A stretch of DNA of 64,000 nt, from contig NZ_JACBZU010000005.1 in NCBI RefSeq assembly GCF_013407935.1, positions 161,098 to 225,097 on the forward strand. Direction: 5' to 3'. Shown one piece after another: positions 53,499-61,323 of the stretch. The notes beneath the pieces were generated by a model. It was not told the DNA's origin. It saw only the letters and a list, made by a program, of their open reading frames with translations, and did no database searches. Each line of letters begins with the position of its first letter. The stretch's first letter is position 1. Source of the DNA: Allomuricauda sp. ARW1Y1 (lineage in GTDB: Bacteria > Bacteroidota > Bacteroidia > Flavobacteriales > Flavobacteriaceae). Made by a program: the position numbers and the translations under genes.

Positions 53499-54575
53499 GT
53501 GGAAAATATTAGAAAATCAGTATATAAAATTGTTACCGCCTCAGGTACAGGAAGTGGCTTTACCGTTAAAGGGCAAAATCATATCATTACCAATTATCAT
53601 GTGGTAAAGGGAGAAAAGATAGTTGCTGTGGAGGATTATAAAAAAGACAGGTACGTAGCCAGCGTTGTAATGGTAAATCCAGAGGTTGACCTAGCTTTTT
53701 TGAGCATAGATGGGTTCACCAACACCAACACGGATATTTCCCTCCAACATGAAATCCAGATTGTGAATACACAGAAAGTCTTTATCAATGGATATCCTTT
53801 TGGAATGCCGTACACCGTGACGGAAGGTATCGTATCGTCACCGAACCAACCCATGGGAAGCAGAAGTTACATCCAAACGGATGCCGCTGTCAATCCAGGA
53901 AATTCCGGTGGCCCCATGTTGAACGAAGCCGGTGTTCTGGTGGGGGTTACCACATCAAAATTTACCAATGCGGACAATGTGGGCTTTGGGATAAAACATA
54001 CCGACTTGATCAAGGAATTAAATGATTTTTCCCATTTGCCAAACCAATCGACTTACAATGTAAAGTGTAACTCCTGTGACAATTATACCGACAAAGAATC
54101 GGAGTTTTGTGCCCATTGTGGCAACCATTTGGATATATCCATTTGGGAAGAATTTGAAAAAAGTGACTTTGCAAAGTTTGTGGAAGGTGCCCTAGAGGAT
54201 TTAGGAATCAACCCAGTTTTGGGGAGGGCAGGAAGGGATTATTGGGAGTTTCACCAAGGGAGCGCATTGGTTCGCATATTCGTTTTTAAAAGAGAGTATT
54301 TGGTTGCTACATCTCCCCTGAACCATTTACCAAAACAAAACCTTTTAGAACTATTGAACCATTTAATGGAAAGCAACGTGGAACCTTATTATCTAGGTAT
54401 TCACGATAACCAAATCTATCTCTCCTATCGCGTGCATCTTTCGGATATTTTCACTGATTATGCTGAAAAAATCAAAGAGAACATCAAGAATTTAGCGCTT
54501 AAAGCCGATGATTTGGATAACTTTTTCGCCGACACTTTTGGTTGTGAAATGTCTATAGAATCCAAAGAACAATAA
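53499..54575 (+). CDS. Cytosolic trypsin-like serine protease with zinc ribbon and YbjN-like domain
   Basis: Protein of 358 residues starting with GTG at 53499. Residues 4-175 are an S1C/HtrA-type trypsin fold with the full triad: His34 (ITNYHVV), Asp64 (PEVDLAFL) and Ser136 (NPGNSGGPM). There is no signal peptide and no PDZ domain, so it should act in the cytoplasm, unlike DegP or DegS. A zinc ribbon follows (Cys190, Cys193, Cys204, Cys207), then a C-terminal domain (about 214-346) resembling YbjN and type III secretion chaperones. The same kind of domain seems present in the partner gene 16 bp upstream. A strong bidirectional terminator closes the unit. Substrate and trigger are unknown. 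Confidence 0.88.
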   Translation: MENIRKSVYKIVTASGTGSGFTVKGQNHIITNYHVVKGEKIVAVEDYKKDRYVASVVMVNPEVDLAFLSIDGFTNTNTDISLQHEIQIVNTQKVFINGYPFGMPYTVTEGIVSSPNQPMGSRSYIQTDAAVNPGNSGGPMLNEAGVLVGVTTSKFTNADNVGFGIKHTDLIKELNDFSHLPNQSTYNVKCNSCDNYTDKESEFCAHCGNHLDISIWEEFEKSDFAKFVEGALEDLGINPVLGRAGRDYWEFHQGSALVRIFVFKREYLVATSPLNHLPKQNLLELLNHLMESNVEPYYLGIHDNQIYLSYRVHLSDIFTDYAEKIKENIKNLALKADDLDNFFADTFGCEMSIESKEQ

Positions 54576-54603
54576 AAAACTGGGGCGTTTGCCCCAGTTT
54601 TCT
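54576..54603. terminator. Bidirectional terminator between the protease module and rocD
   Basis: An 11-bp perfect stem AAAACTGGGGC / GCCCCAGTTTT with loop GTTT, T-rich on both strands, placed between two convergent genes. Confidence 0.93.
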
Positions 54604-54604
54604 T

Positions 54605-55888
54605 TTAACTCTTTTTAAACTCGTTCAGTGTCTTTATAATAATGGACACGCAATCCAGCAATTGTTCACGGTTCATCACCAAAGGTGGTGCAAACCGGAT
54701 AATGTTTCCATGGGTAGGTTTTGCCAATAGGCCGTTTTCCTTGAGTGCCATGCAAATATCCCATGCCGTGGAGCTGTCCTCGGTATCGTTGATGACGATG
54801 GCGTTGAGCAGCCCACGTCCGCGAACCTTCACCACCAAATCACACTCGGGGATGAACTTGTTCAGCTCCTCACGGAAAAGTTCTCCCAAGGTTCCTGCAT
54901 TCTCGGCCAGGCTTTCTTCTTTGACCACTTCCAAAGCAGCCATGCCCACCGCTGCCGCAACAGGGTTTCCACCAAAGGTGCTTCCGTGGCTCCCTGGAGT
55001 GATCACTTCCATAATGGGATCGTTGGCCAATACGGCGGATACTGGATAAACACCGCCGGAAAGGGCCTTCCCTAAAATCAAAATATCGGGTTTCACCTCT
55101 GGTGTGCCGCTACAGTTTTTGTCCGCACAGCTACAATTGCCACAGGTGGCCAATAAACGTCCCGTTCGGGCAATACCTGTTTGCACTTCATCGGCAATAA
55201 AAAGGACATTATATTTTTCGCAAAGGGCCTTGGCACCTTTTAAATAACCCTCCGAAGGCACATAAACACCTGCTTCGCCCTGAATGGGTTCCACCAAGAA
55301 ACCAGCTACATGGGGATTGCTTTTTAGGGCATTCTCCAAAGCGGTCAGATTATCATACTCAATTCTGATAAAACCTTCGGTGTAGGGACCGTAATTATCA
55401 CGCGCTACCTCGTCATTCGAAAAAGAAATAATGGTAGTGGTTCTGCCGTGGAAATTATTCTCGCAAACAATAATCTGCGCTTGGTTTTCTGGAATTCCTT
55501 TCTTGCCGTATGCCCATCTCCTACAGATTTTCAGTGCAGTTTCAACTGCTTCGGCACCCGTGTTCATGGGCAACAACTTGTCAAAATTAAAAGTCTCCGT
55601 AGCGTATTTCTCAAATTTCCCCAACATATCGTTATAAAATGCGCGCGAAGTCAAGGTCAAGGTTTTTGCCTGCTCCATCATGGCGCCAATAATTTTGGGG
55701 TGACAGTGCCCCTGGTTTACGGCAGAATACGCGGAGAGGAAGTCGTAATATTGCTTTCCTTCCACATCCCACACATGGACCCCATCGCCTTTGCTCAGGA
55801 CCACGGGTAATGGGTGATAGTTGTGCGCTCCGTACTTGTTTTCCAAATCTATCGCTTGCTGCGATGTTAAATGCTCTAAAACAGCCAT
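54605..55888 (-). CDS. rocD: Ornithine aminotransferase
   Basis: PLP-dependent ornithine--oxo-acid transaminase giving glutamate semialdehyde. 427 residues; Asp233 (ADEVQTG) binds the pyridine nitrogen and Lys274 (ILGKALSGG) holds PLP. Between them is an insert not found in the human enzyme with four cysteines, Cys249, Cys252, Cys254 and Cys259 (CGNCSCADKNC), which looks like a small metal or disulfide site. I believe similar Cys-rich inserts occur in other Flavobacteriaceae. Cytoplasmic, single gene. Confidence 0.94.
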   Translation of the reverse strand: MAVLEHLTSQQAIDLENKYGAHNYHPLPVVLSKGDGVHVWDVEGKQYYDFLSAYSAVNQGHCHPKIIGAMMEQAKTLTLTSRAFYNDMLGKFEKYATETFNFDKLLPMNTGAEAVETALKICRRWAYGKKGIPENQAQIIVCENNFHGRTTTIISFSNDEVARDNYGPYTEGFIRIEYDNLTALENALKSNPHVAGFLVEPIQGEAGVYVPSEGYLKGAKALCEKYNVLFIADEVQTGIARTGRLLATCGNCSCADKNCSGTPEVKPDILILGKALSGGVYPVSAVLANDPIMEVITPGSHGSTFGGNPVAAAVGMAALEVVKEESLAENAGTLGELFREELNKFIPECDLVVKVRGRGLLNAIVINDTEDSSTAWDICMALKENGLLAKPTHGNIIRFAPPLVMNREQLLDCVSIIIKTLNEFKKS

Positions 55889-56110
55889 TTCATTAAATGA
55901 TTAAAATTGATAAAATAACCATTCCTACTGTACCTTTATTCTTTCGAAGTCTCGAAAAAGCAGCGTGGGAGAGAAATCATCCCTTGGAGTGCCCGCAAAT
56001 TACAAATTAATTGATGAAAATATAATTTTCGCCACGCCTTTCCCGCTGGAAAAACCAAAAGTTTAGATGCAATTTAAGAAGCTGCATTCCCCGAAATACC
56101 AAAAAGAACT

Positions 56111-56118
56111 TACTTTTG
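56111..56118 (+). promoter_or_regulatory. -7 box of rlmD
   Basis: TACTTTTG, perfect match, ending four bases before the ATG at 56123, so the message would be leaderless or nearly so. Confidence 0.45.
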
Positions 56119-56122
56119 CGCC

Positions 56123-57535
56123 ATGCGTAAAAACAGAAGGAGAAAAACGTTTGAAAACGTCACCGTGGTAGATGCGGGAGCAAAGGGAAAATCCGTGGGG
56201 AAAGCACCAGATGGACGAGTAATTTTCCTCAGTAATGCCGTACCTGGTGATGTGGTGGACGTAATGACCACCAAAAAACGAAAAGCCTATTTTGAAGGCG
56301 TTGCCACAAAATTCCATACACTGTCCGACAAACGGACGGAACCCGTTTGCCAGCACTTTGGTACTTGTGGGGGCTGCAAGTGGCAGCACATGGGCTATGA
56401 GCACCAACTCTATTTTAAACAAAAAGAGGTGGAAAATAACCTGAAGCGCATCGGTAACTTGGAATTACCCACGACCCAACCCATTTTGGGTTCCAAGGAA
56501 CAATATTTCTACCGAAACAAAATGGAGTTTTCGTTTTCTGACAGTCGATGGTTAACACAGAAAGAAATCGACTCCGACAAAGATATTGAGGACAGAAATG
56601 CCCTTGGATTCCATATTCCAGGGATGTGGGACAAGATTCTGGACATCAAAAAATGTCACTTACAGGAAGACCCCTCCAATGCTATCCGTTTGGAAACGAA
56701 ACAGTTTGCCAACAAGAACGGGCTGCGCTTTTTCAATCCAAGAAAACAGGAAGGGCTACTAAGGACTTTGATGATTCGTACTTCCTCCACTGGCGAAATT
56801 ATGGTGCTCATCCAATTCTTTGAAGAGCATAAGGAGCAACGAGAGCTGTTGCTGAACCATTTGAAGAATACCTTTCCAGAAATTACCTCCTTGCTATATG
56901 TTGTCAATTCCAAGGCCAACGATACCATTTATGACCAAGAGATCATCTGCTTTGCAGGACGCGACCATATTTTCGAGGAAATGGAGGGCTTACAGTTCAA
57001 AATCAATGCGAAATCCTTCTACCAGACCAATTCAGCCCAAGCCTACGAACTTTACAAAGTAACCAGGGATTTTGCCGGGCTTACGGGAAATGAGCTGGTG
57101 TATGATCTATACACAGGAACAGGCACCATTGCCCAGTTTGTAGCGAAAGATGCCAAGAAGGTAGTCGGTGTTGAATCCGTTCCAGAAGCGATTGCCGATG
57201 CAAAGGCCAATGCGGTGCACAACCAAATTTCCAATGTAGAATTTTTTGTTGGCGATATGAAGAATGTATTTAATGATGATTTTATTGCTGCCCAAGGCCA
57301 ACCAGATGTTATTATCACCGACCCGCCAAGGGATGGTATGCACAAACAGGTGGTAGAGCAGTTATTGCAAGTGGGACCACCAAAGATTGTTTATGTAAGC
57401 TGTAACAGTGCCACACAAGCAAGGGACTTGGCATTGATGAAAGAACAATATCAAGTTGTCAAAGTGCAGCCGGTGGATATGTTCCCCCAGACCCACCACG
57501 TTGAAAATGTTGTACTTTTGGAAAAACGGGTCTAG
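56123..57535 (+). CDS. rlmD: 23S rRNA (uracil(1939)-C(5))-methyltransferase type (RlmD/RumA)
   Basis: SAM-dependent RNA m5U methyltransferase of 470 residues. A TRAM domain at the N-terminus (about 8-66), an iron-sulfur cluster site Cys76, Cys82, Cys85 and Cys178, then the methyltransferase domain with YDLYTGTGTIAQF (SAM binding), ITDPPRDGMH and the catalytic Cys in YVSCNSATQARDL. It leads a group with DUF6452, DUF6048 and VOC genes with short gaps or overlaps. Target 23S U1939 or a related uridine; RlmCD-type dual activity cannot be excluded. Confidence 0.93.
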   Translation: MRKNRRRKTFENVTVVDAGAKGKSVGKAPDGRVIFLSNAVPGDVVDVMTTKKRKAYFEGVATKFHTLSDKRTEPVCQHFGTCGGCKWQHMGYEHQLYFKQKEVENNLKRIGNLELPTTQPILGSKEQYFYRNKMEFSFSDSRWLTQKEIDSDKDIEDRNALGFHIPGMWDKILDIKKCHLQEDPSNAIRLETKQFANKNGLRFFNPRKQEGLLRTLMIRTSSTGEIMVLIQFFEEHKEQRELLLNHLKNTFPEITSLLYVVNSKANDTIYDQEIICFAGRDHIFEEMEGLQFKINAKSFYQTNSAQAYELYKVTRDFAGLTGNELVYDLYTGTGTIAQFVAKDAKKVVGVESVPEAIADAKANAVHNQISNVEFFVGDMKNVFNDDFIAAQGQPDVIITDPPRDGMHKQVVEQLLQVGPPKIVYVSCNSATQARDLALMKEQYQVVKVQPVDMFPQTHHVENVVLLEKRV

Positions 57536-57565
57536 CATTTGAACGTAAACCCTCAGGTAAACAGA

Positions 57566-58084
57566 ATGAAGAAACTAATCCCCATCCTACTTATCACCGC
57601 TCTATTTTACTGGGTATCTTCCTGCGAAAAGGACGACATCTGTGTTGATGGAGACACCCCTTTATTGGTGTTGGGCTTTTTTGATGTGAACGACACCACA
57701 GCCGCCAAGGCCGTGCCTTCCATTCGCATCAAAAGTATTGATATTGATAGCGTACTAACCAATTCAACCTTTGGTGACCGGTCCAATTCACCGGATTCGC
57801 TACAGGTACCCTTACGGAGCAATGCGGTGACCACCATGTACCAAATTATCTCCGGCTCGGACGACGATGATGAAACCGATGAGGAAATCGGGAATATCGA
57901 TACCCTGACCATTTCCTATGAACTTGGGGAAGCTTTTATATCAAGAGCCTGCGGATTTGTGACCAATTACAATAACATTTCAGTGACCCTGACCGAGGGT
58001 GCCGAAAACTGGATTCAAGATATTAGGGTCGTTCAGCCCAATGTAGAAAATACCGATAACATCCATGTCAAGATATTTCACTAA
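57566..58084 (+). CDS. DUF6452 family lipoprotein
   Basis: Lipoprotein of 172 residues from the ATG at 57566, with lipobox WVSSC (Cys20) followed by EKDDIC. The domain is beta-rich and acidic (GSDDDDETDEE near 95) and contains two further cysteines (Cys25 and one near 133). DUF6452 is found in Flavobacteriia, regularly next to rlmD and DUF6048 as here. It overlaps the next gene by 20 bp, implying coupled translation and perhaps a joint role at the outer membrane. Confidence 0.85.
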   Translation: MKKLIPILLITALFYWVSSCEKDDICVDGDTPLLVLGFFDVNDTTAAKAVPSIRIKSIDIDSVLTNSTFGDRSNSPDSLQVPLRSNAVTTMYQIISGSDDDDETDEEIGNIDTLTISYELGEAFISRACGFVTNYNNISVTLTEGAENWIQDIRVVQPNVENTDNIHVKIFH

Positions 58085-58820
58085 GATTTTATTCGGCCTC
58101 ATGCCCTTTTTCGCACTGGCCCAGAGCGAACCCATAGACCTTTCCCAAAAAGACACCGTGGAGTACAAGGAAAAATATGGACTTCGTGTGGGTGCCGATA
58201 TCAGTAAATTGGTGCTTTCCTTCGCAGATGAGGATTACACCGGACTGGAATTGGTGGGCGACTATCGGCTGACCCAAAAACTATATCTCGCGGCCGAAAT
58301 CGGGAACGAGACCAAAAAGCAGGACGAAACCCTGCTCAACACACTGTTGTACGACTACGAGACCTCAGGAAGTTACATTAAGGCCGGGGTGGACGTTAAT
58401 ACCTACACCAATTGGTATGGGATGAACAACGCCATTACCATTGGGGGGCGTTATGCCTTTGCCAGCTTTACCCAAACCCTGAACGATTACAGTCTGTACG
58501 AGACCAACCAATTTTTCAACGAGGAATTTTTACCGGGAGAAAACCCTAACCGTGAATTTAGTGGCCTTTCTGCCTCGTGGTTGGAGTTTGTCGTGGGGGC
58601 GAAAGTGGAACTTTTTGCCAATATTTTTGTGGGCATGAGTGCGCGACTGGGATTTTTGATCACCAATACAGAGGATGAACAATTTCCCAATCTCTGGATT
58701 CCCGGATTCAATAAAGTGACCGACGGAAGCAACTTTGGGGTGAATTACAACTACTCCATCTCCTACTTTATCCCACTATATAAAAAATCCAAAAAGAAGC
58801 AACCCGAAGCCGAACAGTAA
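58065..58820 (+). CDS. DUF6048 family outer-membrane beta-barrel protein
   Basis: Protein of 251 residues with a short signal peptide (MSRYFTKILFGLMPFFALAQ) and a barrel-like pattern of amphipathic strands (LYLAAEIGNE, AITIGGRYAFASF, FVGMSARLGFLI, NFGVNYNYSISYFIPLY). DUF6048; unknown function. It overlaps the DUF6452 lipoprotein gene by 20 bp, so the lipoprotein and the barrel are probable partners. A VOC gene starts directly at its stop codon. Confidence 0.85.
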   Translation: MSRYFTKILFGLMPFFALAQSEPIDLSQKDTVEYKEKYGLRVGADISKLVLSFADEDYTGLELVGDYRLTQKLYLAAEIGNETKKQDETLLNTLLYDYETSGSYIKAGVDVNTYTNWYGMNNAITIGGRYAFASFTQTLNDYSLYETNQFFNEEFLPGENPNREFSGLSASWLEFVVGAKVELFANIFVGMSARLGFLITNTEDEQFPNLWIPGFNKVTDGSNFGVNYNYSISYFIPLYKKSKKKQPEAEQ

Positions 58821-59159
58821 ATGAAAACCCCTATTGATTATATCGAATTCAAAGCAACGGATTTAGAGAAGACCAAAACTTTCTACCATGAGGTCTTTGG
58901 ATGGGAGTTTACGGATTATGGTCCGAATTATGTGTCGTTTTCCGAGGTTGGAATCGCAGGTGGTTTTGAACTGAGTGCAGAACCCATTAAGAATGGTGCA
59001 CTTGTGGTACTTCATCATAGCGACCTTAAAGCCATCCAGGAAAAAGTGATTCAAAACGGAGGGACCATAAGCAAGGAAATCTTTGAGTTTCCCGGAGGAA
59101 AGCGTTTTCATTTTAGGGATCCATCGGGCAACGAACTGGCCATTTGGTCGGAAAAGTAA
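58821..59159 (+). CDS. VOC family (glyoxalase-like) protein
   Basis: A 112-residue vicinal-oxygen-chelate protein with the two beta-alpha-beta-beta-beta modules: IDYIEFKATDLEKTKTFYHEVFGWEF and then ALVVLHHSDLKAIQEKVIQNGG up to FHFRDPSGNELAIWS. Metal ligands typical of the fold (His or Glu at strand ends) are only partly recognisable, so binding rather than catalysis is possible. It starts at the base after the DUF6048 stop. A terminator follows. Confidence 0.88.
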   Translation: MKTPIDYIEFKATDLEKTKTFYHEVFGWEFTDYGPNYVSFSEVGIAGGFELSAEPIKNGALVVLHHSDLKAIQEKVIQNGGTISKEIFEFPGGKRFHFRDPSGNELAIWSEK

Positions 59160-59186
59160 AAGGAGCCCTGCTGGGACTCCTTTCAC
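59158..59186 (+). terminator. Terminator of the rlmD operon
   Basis: AAAGGAG paired with CTCCTTT, extended by CCC/GGG over one mismatch, around a TGCT loop; moderate T-run. Confidence 0.65.
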
Positions 59187-59303
59187 AAAATTTGGTTGAG
59201 TTAGTTAGTTGTGTTTTAAACACACTCCAAATCTAAACAATTCTTTCGCTTTTTCCTACCATTATTTTTTAGGGCAATGGACTAGCCCTTTTGCCACACA
59301 GCC

Positions 59304-60467
59304 TTAATGATCACCCTGACTTTTATCCTTTTTGCTTCCCTCGTAAATATCATATTTCACCAATCGAGCTTCCAGTTTCCCATTAAAAGCCTTTATTTTC
59401 TTCGAGGTTTTCAAGCCTACGTGTTTTAATGCCTCTAGGTTGGAGGTAATCAACCAGGCTTCCGTACCAGGATAGTTTTGCTTTAAGGTGTCCCCTATCC
59501 TTCCGTAAAACTCTTCCATCTCAATGGGCAGGCGCTCCCCATACGGTGGATTAAAGACCATGTGCAATTTCCCTTCCACGGGTTTCTCGGTCCTAAAAAA
59601 GTCCTTGCGTTCCACCGAGATATAATCCGATAGATTCGCATGATCCACGTTCTCCTGTGTTTTTCGTACCGCAGAAGGAGCCTTATCGTACCCTATGATC
59701 TTATGGTGGAATTCCCTGACCTTTTTTAAGCTGGCATCCACAATTTTCTGGTGCAATTCGGCATCATAATCCTTCCAGTGCATAAAAGCATAGGATTCCC
59801 TATTGATGTTCGTTGGAATATTACAAGCAATCATGGCAGCTTCCACCAAGAAAGTCCCGCTCCCACACATGGGGTCCAAAAAATCCGTTTGGCCATCCCA
59901 ACCACTCTTAAGCAATAATCCTGCAGCCAACACCTCATTGATGGGCGCTATGTTTGTCAAAATACGGTACCCCCTTTGGTGCAGGGAGTTGCCCGAACTG
60001 TCCAACGAAACCGTACAGGTGTTTTTATAGATATGTATATTGATTCGGATATCAGGGTCTTGGGTCTTCACATTGGGACGATCGTGCATCACAGCCCTAA
60101 ACTTGTCCACGATGGCATCTTTGGCCTTTAAGGAAACGAACATGGAATTATCAAAGACCTCGGTATTGGCAATACTATCAATGGCAAAGGTTTTTTCCAC
60201 ATCAAAAATTGAGGGCCAATCCAACTCATAAATATGCCTGTAAAGATCTTTCTCATTGAAGACTTGAAAGGTTTTGATGGGTTTGTAGACTTTTAAAGCG
60301 GTCCTTAGGCATAAATTGGCCTTGTACATAAAACCCGTATCACCTTCAAAAGTAACATTACGAACACCCTCCTCCACATGTCCAGCACCCAAATTACGAA
60401 GCTCCTTTGCCAATATGGGCTCGAACCCGTAGAGCGTTTTTGCCATCATTTTAAAATTCCCTGCCAT
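59304..60467 (-). CDS. THUMP-domain SAM-dependent RNA methyltransferase (RlmL-type)
   Basis: Class I RNA methyltransferase of 387 residues, matching the N-terminal half of E. coli RlmKL (23S m2G2445). N-terminal THUMP region (about 40-155), then the methyltransferase domain with FLDPMCGSGTFLVEAAMIA (SAM binding near 190-208) and the catalytic VFNPPYGERL near 310. It lacks the RlmK half. Divergent from the ZIP gene with 56 bp between starts; its -7 box TATTTTTG is at 60488-60495. Confidence 0.92.
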   Translation of the reverse strand: MAGNFKMMAKTLYGFEPILAKELRNLGAGHVEEGVRNVTFEGDTGFMYKANLCLRTALKVYKPIKTFQVFNEKDLYRHIYELDWPSIFDVEKTFAIDSIANTEVFDNSMFVSLKAKDAIVDKFRAVMHDRPNVKTQDPDIRINIHIYKNTCTVSLDSSGNSLHQRGYRILTNIAPINEVLAAGLLLKSGWDGQTDFLDPMCGSGTFLVEAAMIACNIPTNINRESYAFMHWKDYDAELHQKIVDASLKKVREFHHKIIGYDKAPSAVRKTQENVDHANLSDYISVERKDFFRTEKPVEGKLHMVFNPPYGERLPIEMEEFYGRIGDTLKQNYPGTEAWLITSNLEALKHVGLKTSKKIKAFNGKLEARLVKYDIYEGSKKDKSQGDH

Positions 60468-60487
60468 ACTATCCTAAAATCTTTCCG

Positions 60488-60506
60488 CAAAAATAGGTTA
60501 TTTTTG
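60488..60506. promoter_or_regulatory. Back-to-back -7 boxes of two divergent genes
   Basis: TATTTTTG on the minus strand (60488-60495, toward the RlmL-type gene) and TATTTTTG on the plus strand (60499-60506, toward the ZIP gene) are separated by only three base pairs and form an imperfect palindrome. Each would give a leader of about 15 nt. Confidence 0.55.
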
Positions 60507-60523
60507 CCCCTTTAATTCCCGAT

Positions 60524-61210
60524 ATGGATTTTCCTTCCGCTATTATTTACATGGTTCCCATTTTGGCCGTTTGGTTCGGTTTTGGATTTGTTTGGTTCAC
60601 CAAACCAAAGAACAACGATAATATAAAGCTATTGCTGGCCTTTAGTGGAGCCTTTTTATTATCGCTGACATTTTTTGAGCTATTGCCCGAAGTGTATCAT
60701 GACCATGACCCCAAAATAATAGCCCTATACATCTTGGGAGGGATTTTATTACAGGTATTTTTGGAGTTCTTTTCCAAAGGTGCCGAACATGGGCATATGC
60801 ATATCCAAATACAAGAAAATAAGTTCCCTACACTGTTGTTCTTGAGTCTATCCATACATGCCTTGGTCGAAGGAGTGCCAATACACGATAACGACTCCAT
60901 ACTTTACGGGATTGTTATCCACAAGATTCCCATAGCTATTATTCTAAGTATCTTTTTAATCAATTCAAAGATGAAATTGGGGACTGTTTTGCTCTTTATC
61001 GGAGCCTTTTCGCTGATGACGCCTTTGGGAAGTTACCTGTCCACTGTGTCGTGGATACAGGATTATGGGCATTTATTGACGGCTTTGACCATTGGGGTAT
61101 TTTTCCATATTTCCACTATTATCCTTTTTGAAAGTTCCCAGGGTCACAAGTTCAATCTGCGCAAGGTGGTGGTCATTATTTTAGGCATTGGAATTGCGTA
61201 TCTGGTTTAG
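60524..61210 (+). CDS. ZIP family metal transporter
   Basis: Integral membrane divalent metal transporter, probably zinc or iron import, 228 residues with about eight helices. The ZIP signature of helices IV and V is visible: SIHALVEGVP near 110 and VIHKIPIAI near 130, with the His residues of the binuclear metal site; a His-rich loop GAEHGHMHIQ lies near 83-92, another metal-binding feature. No Fur or Zur box is obvious in the short 56-bp divergent gap. Confidence 0.88.
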   Translation: MDFPSAIIYMVPILAVWFGFGFVWFTKPKNNDNIKLLLAFSGAFLLSLTFFELLPEVYHDHDPKIIALYILGGILLQVFLEFFSKGAEHGHMHIQIQENKFPTLLFLSLSIHALVEGVPIHDNDSILYGIVIHKIPIAIILSIFLINSKMKLGTVLLFIGAFSLMTPLGSYLSTVSWIQDYGHLLTALTIGVFFHISTIILFESSQGHKFNLRKVVVIILGIGIAYLV

Positions 61211-61323
61211 AGAGACCACTATACCCCAGTGTTGCCGATTAACGATTTTTCTTACTTTTTTAGAGTGAAAAAGGATTTTTTTTACCTAAAAGAGTTATTT
61301 TTCCCATCAACTAAACTAACTAT

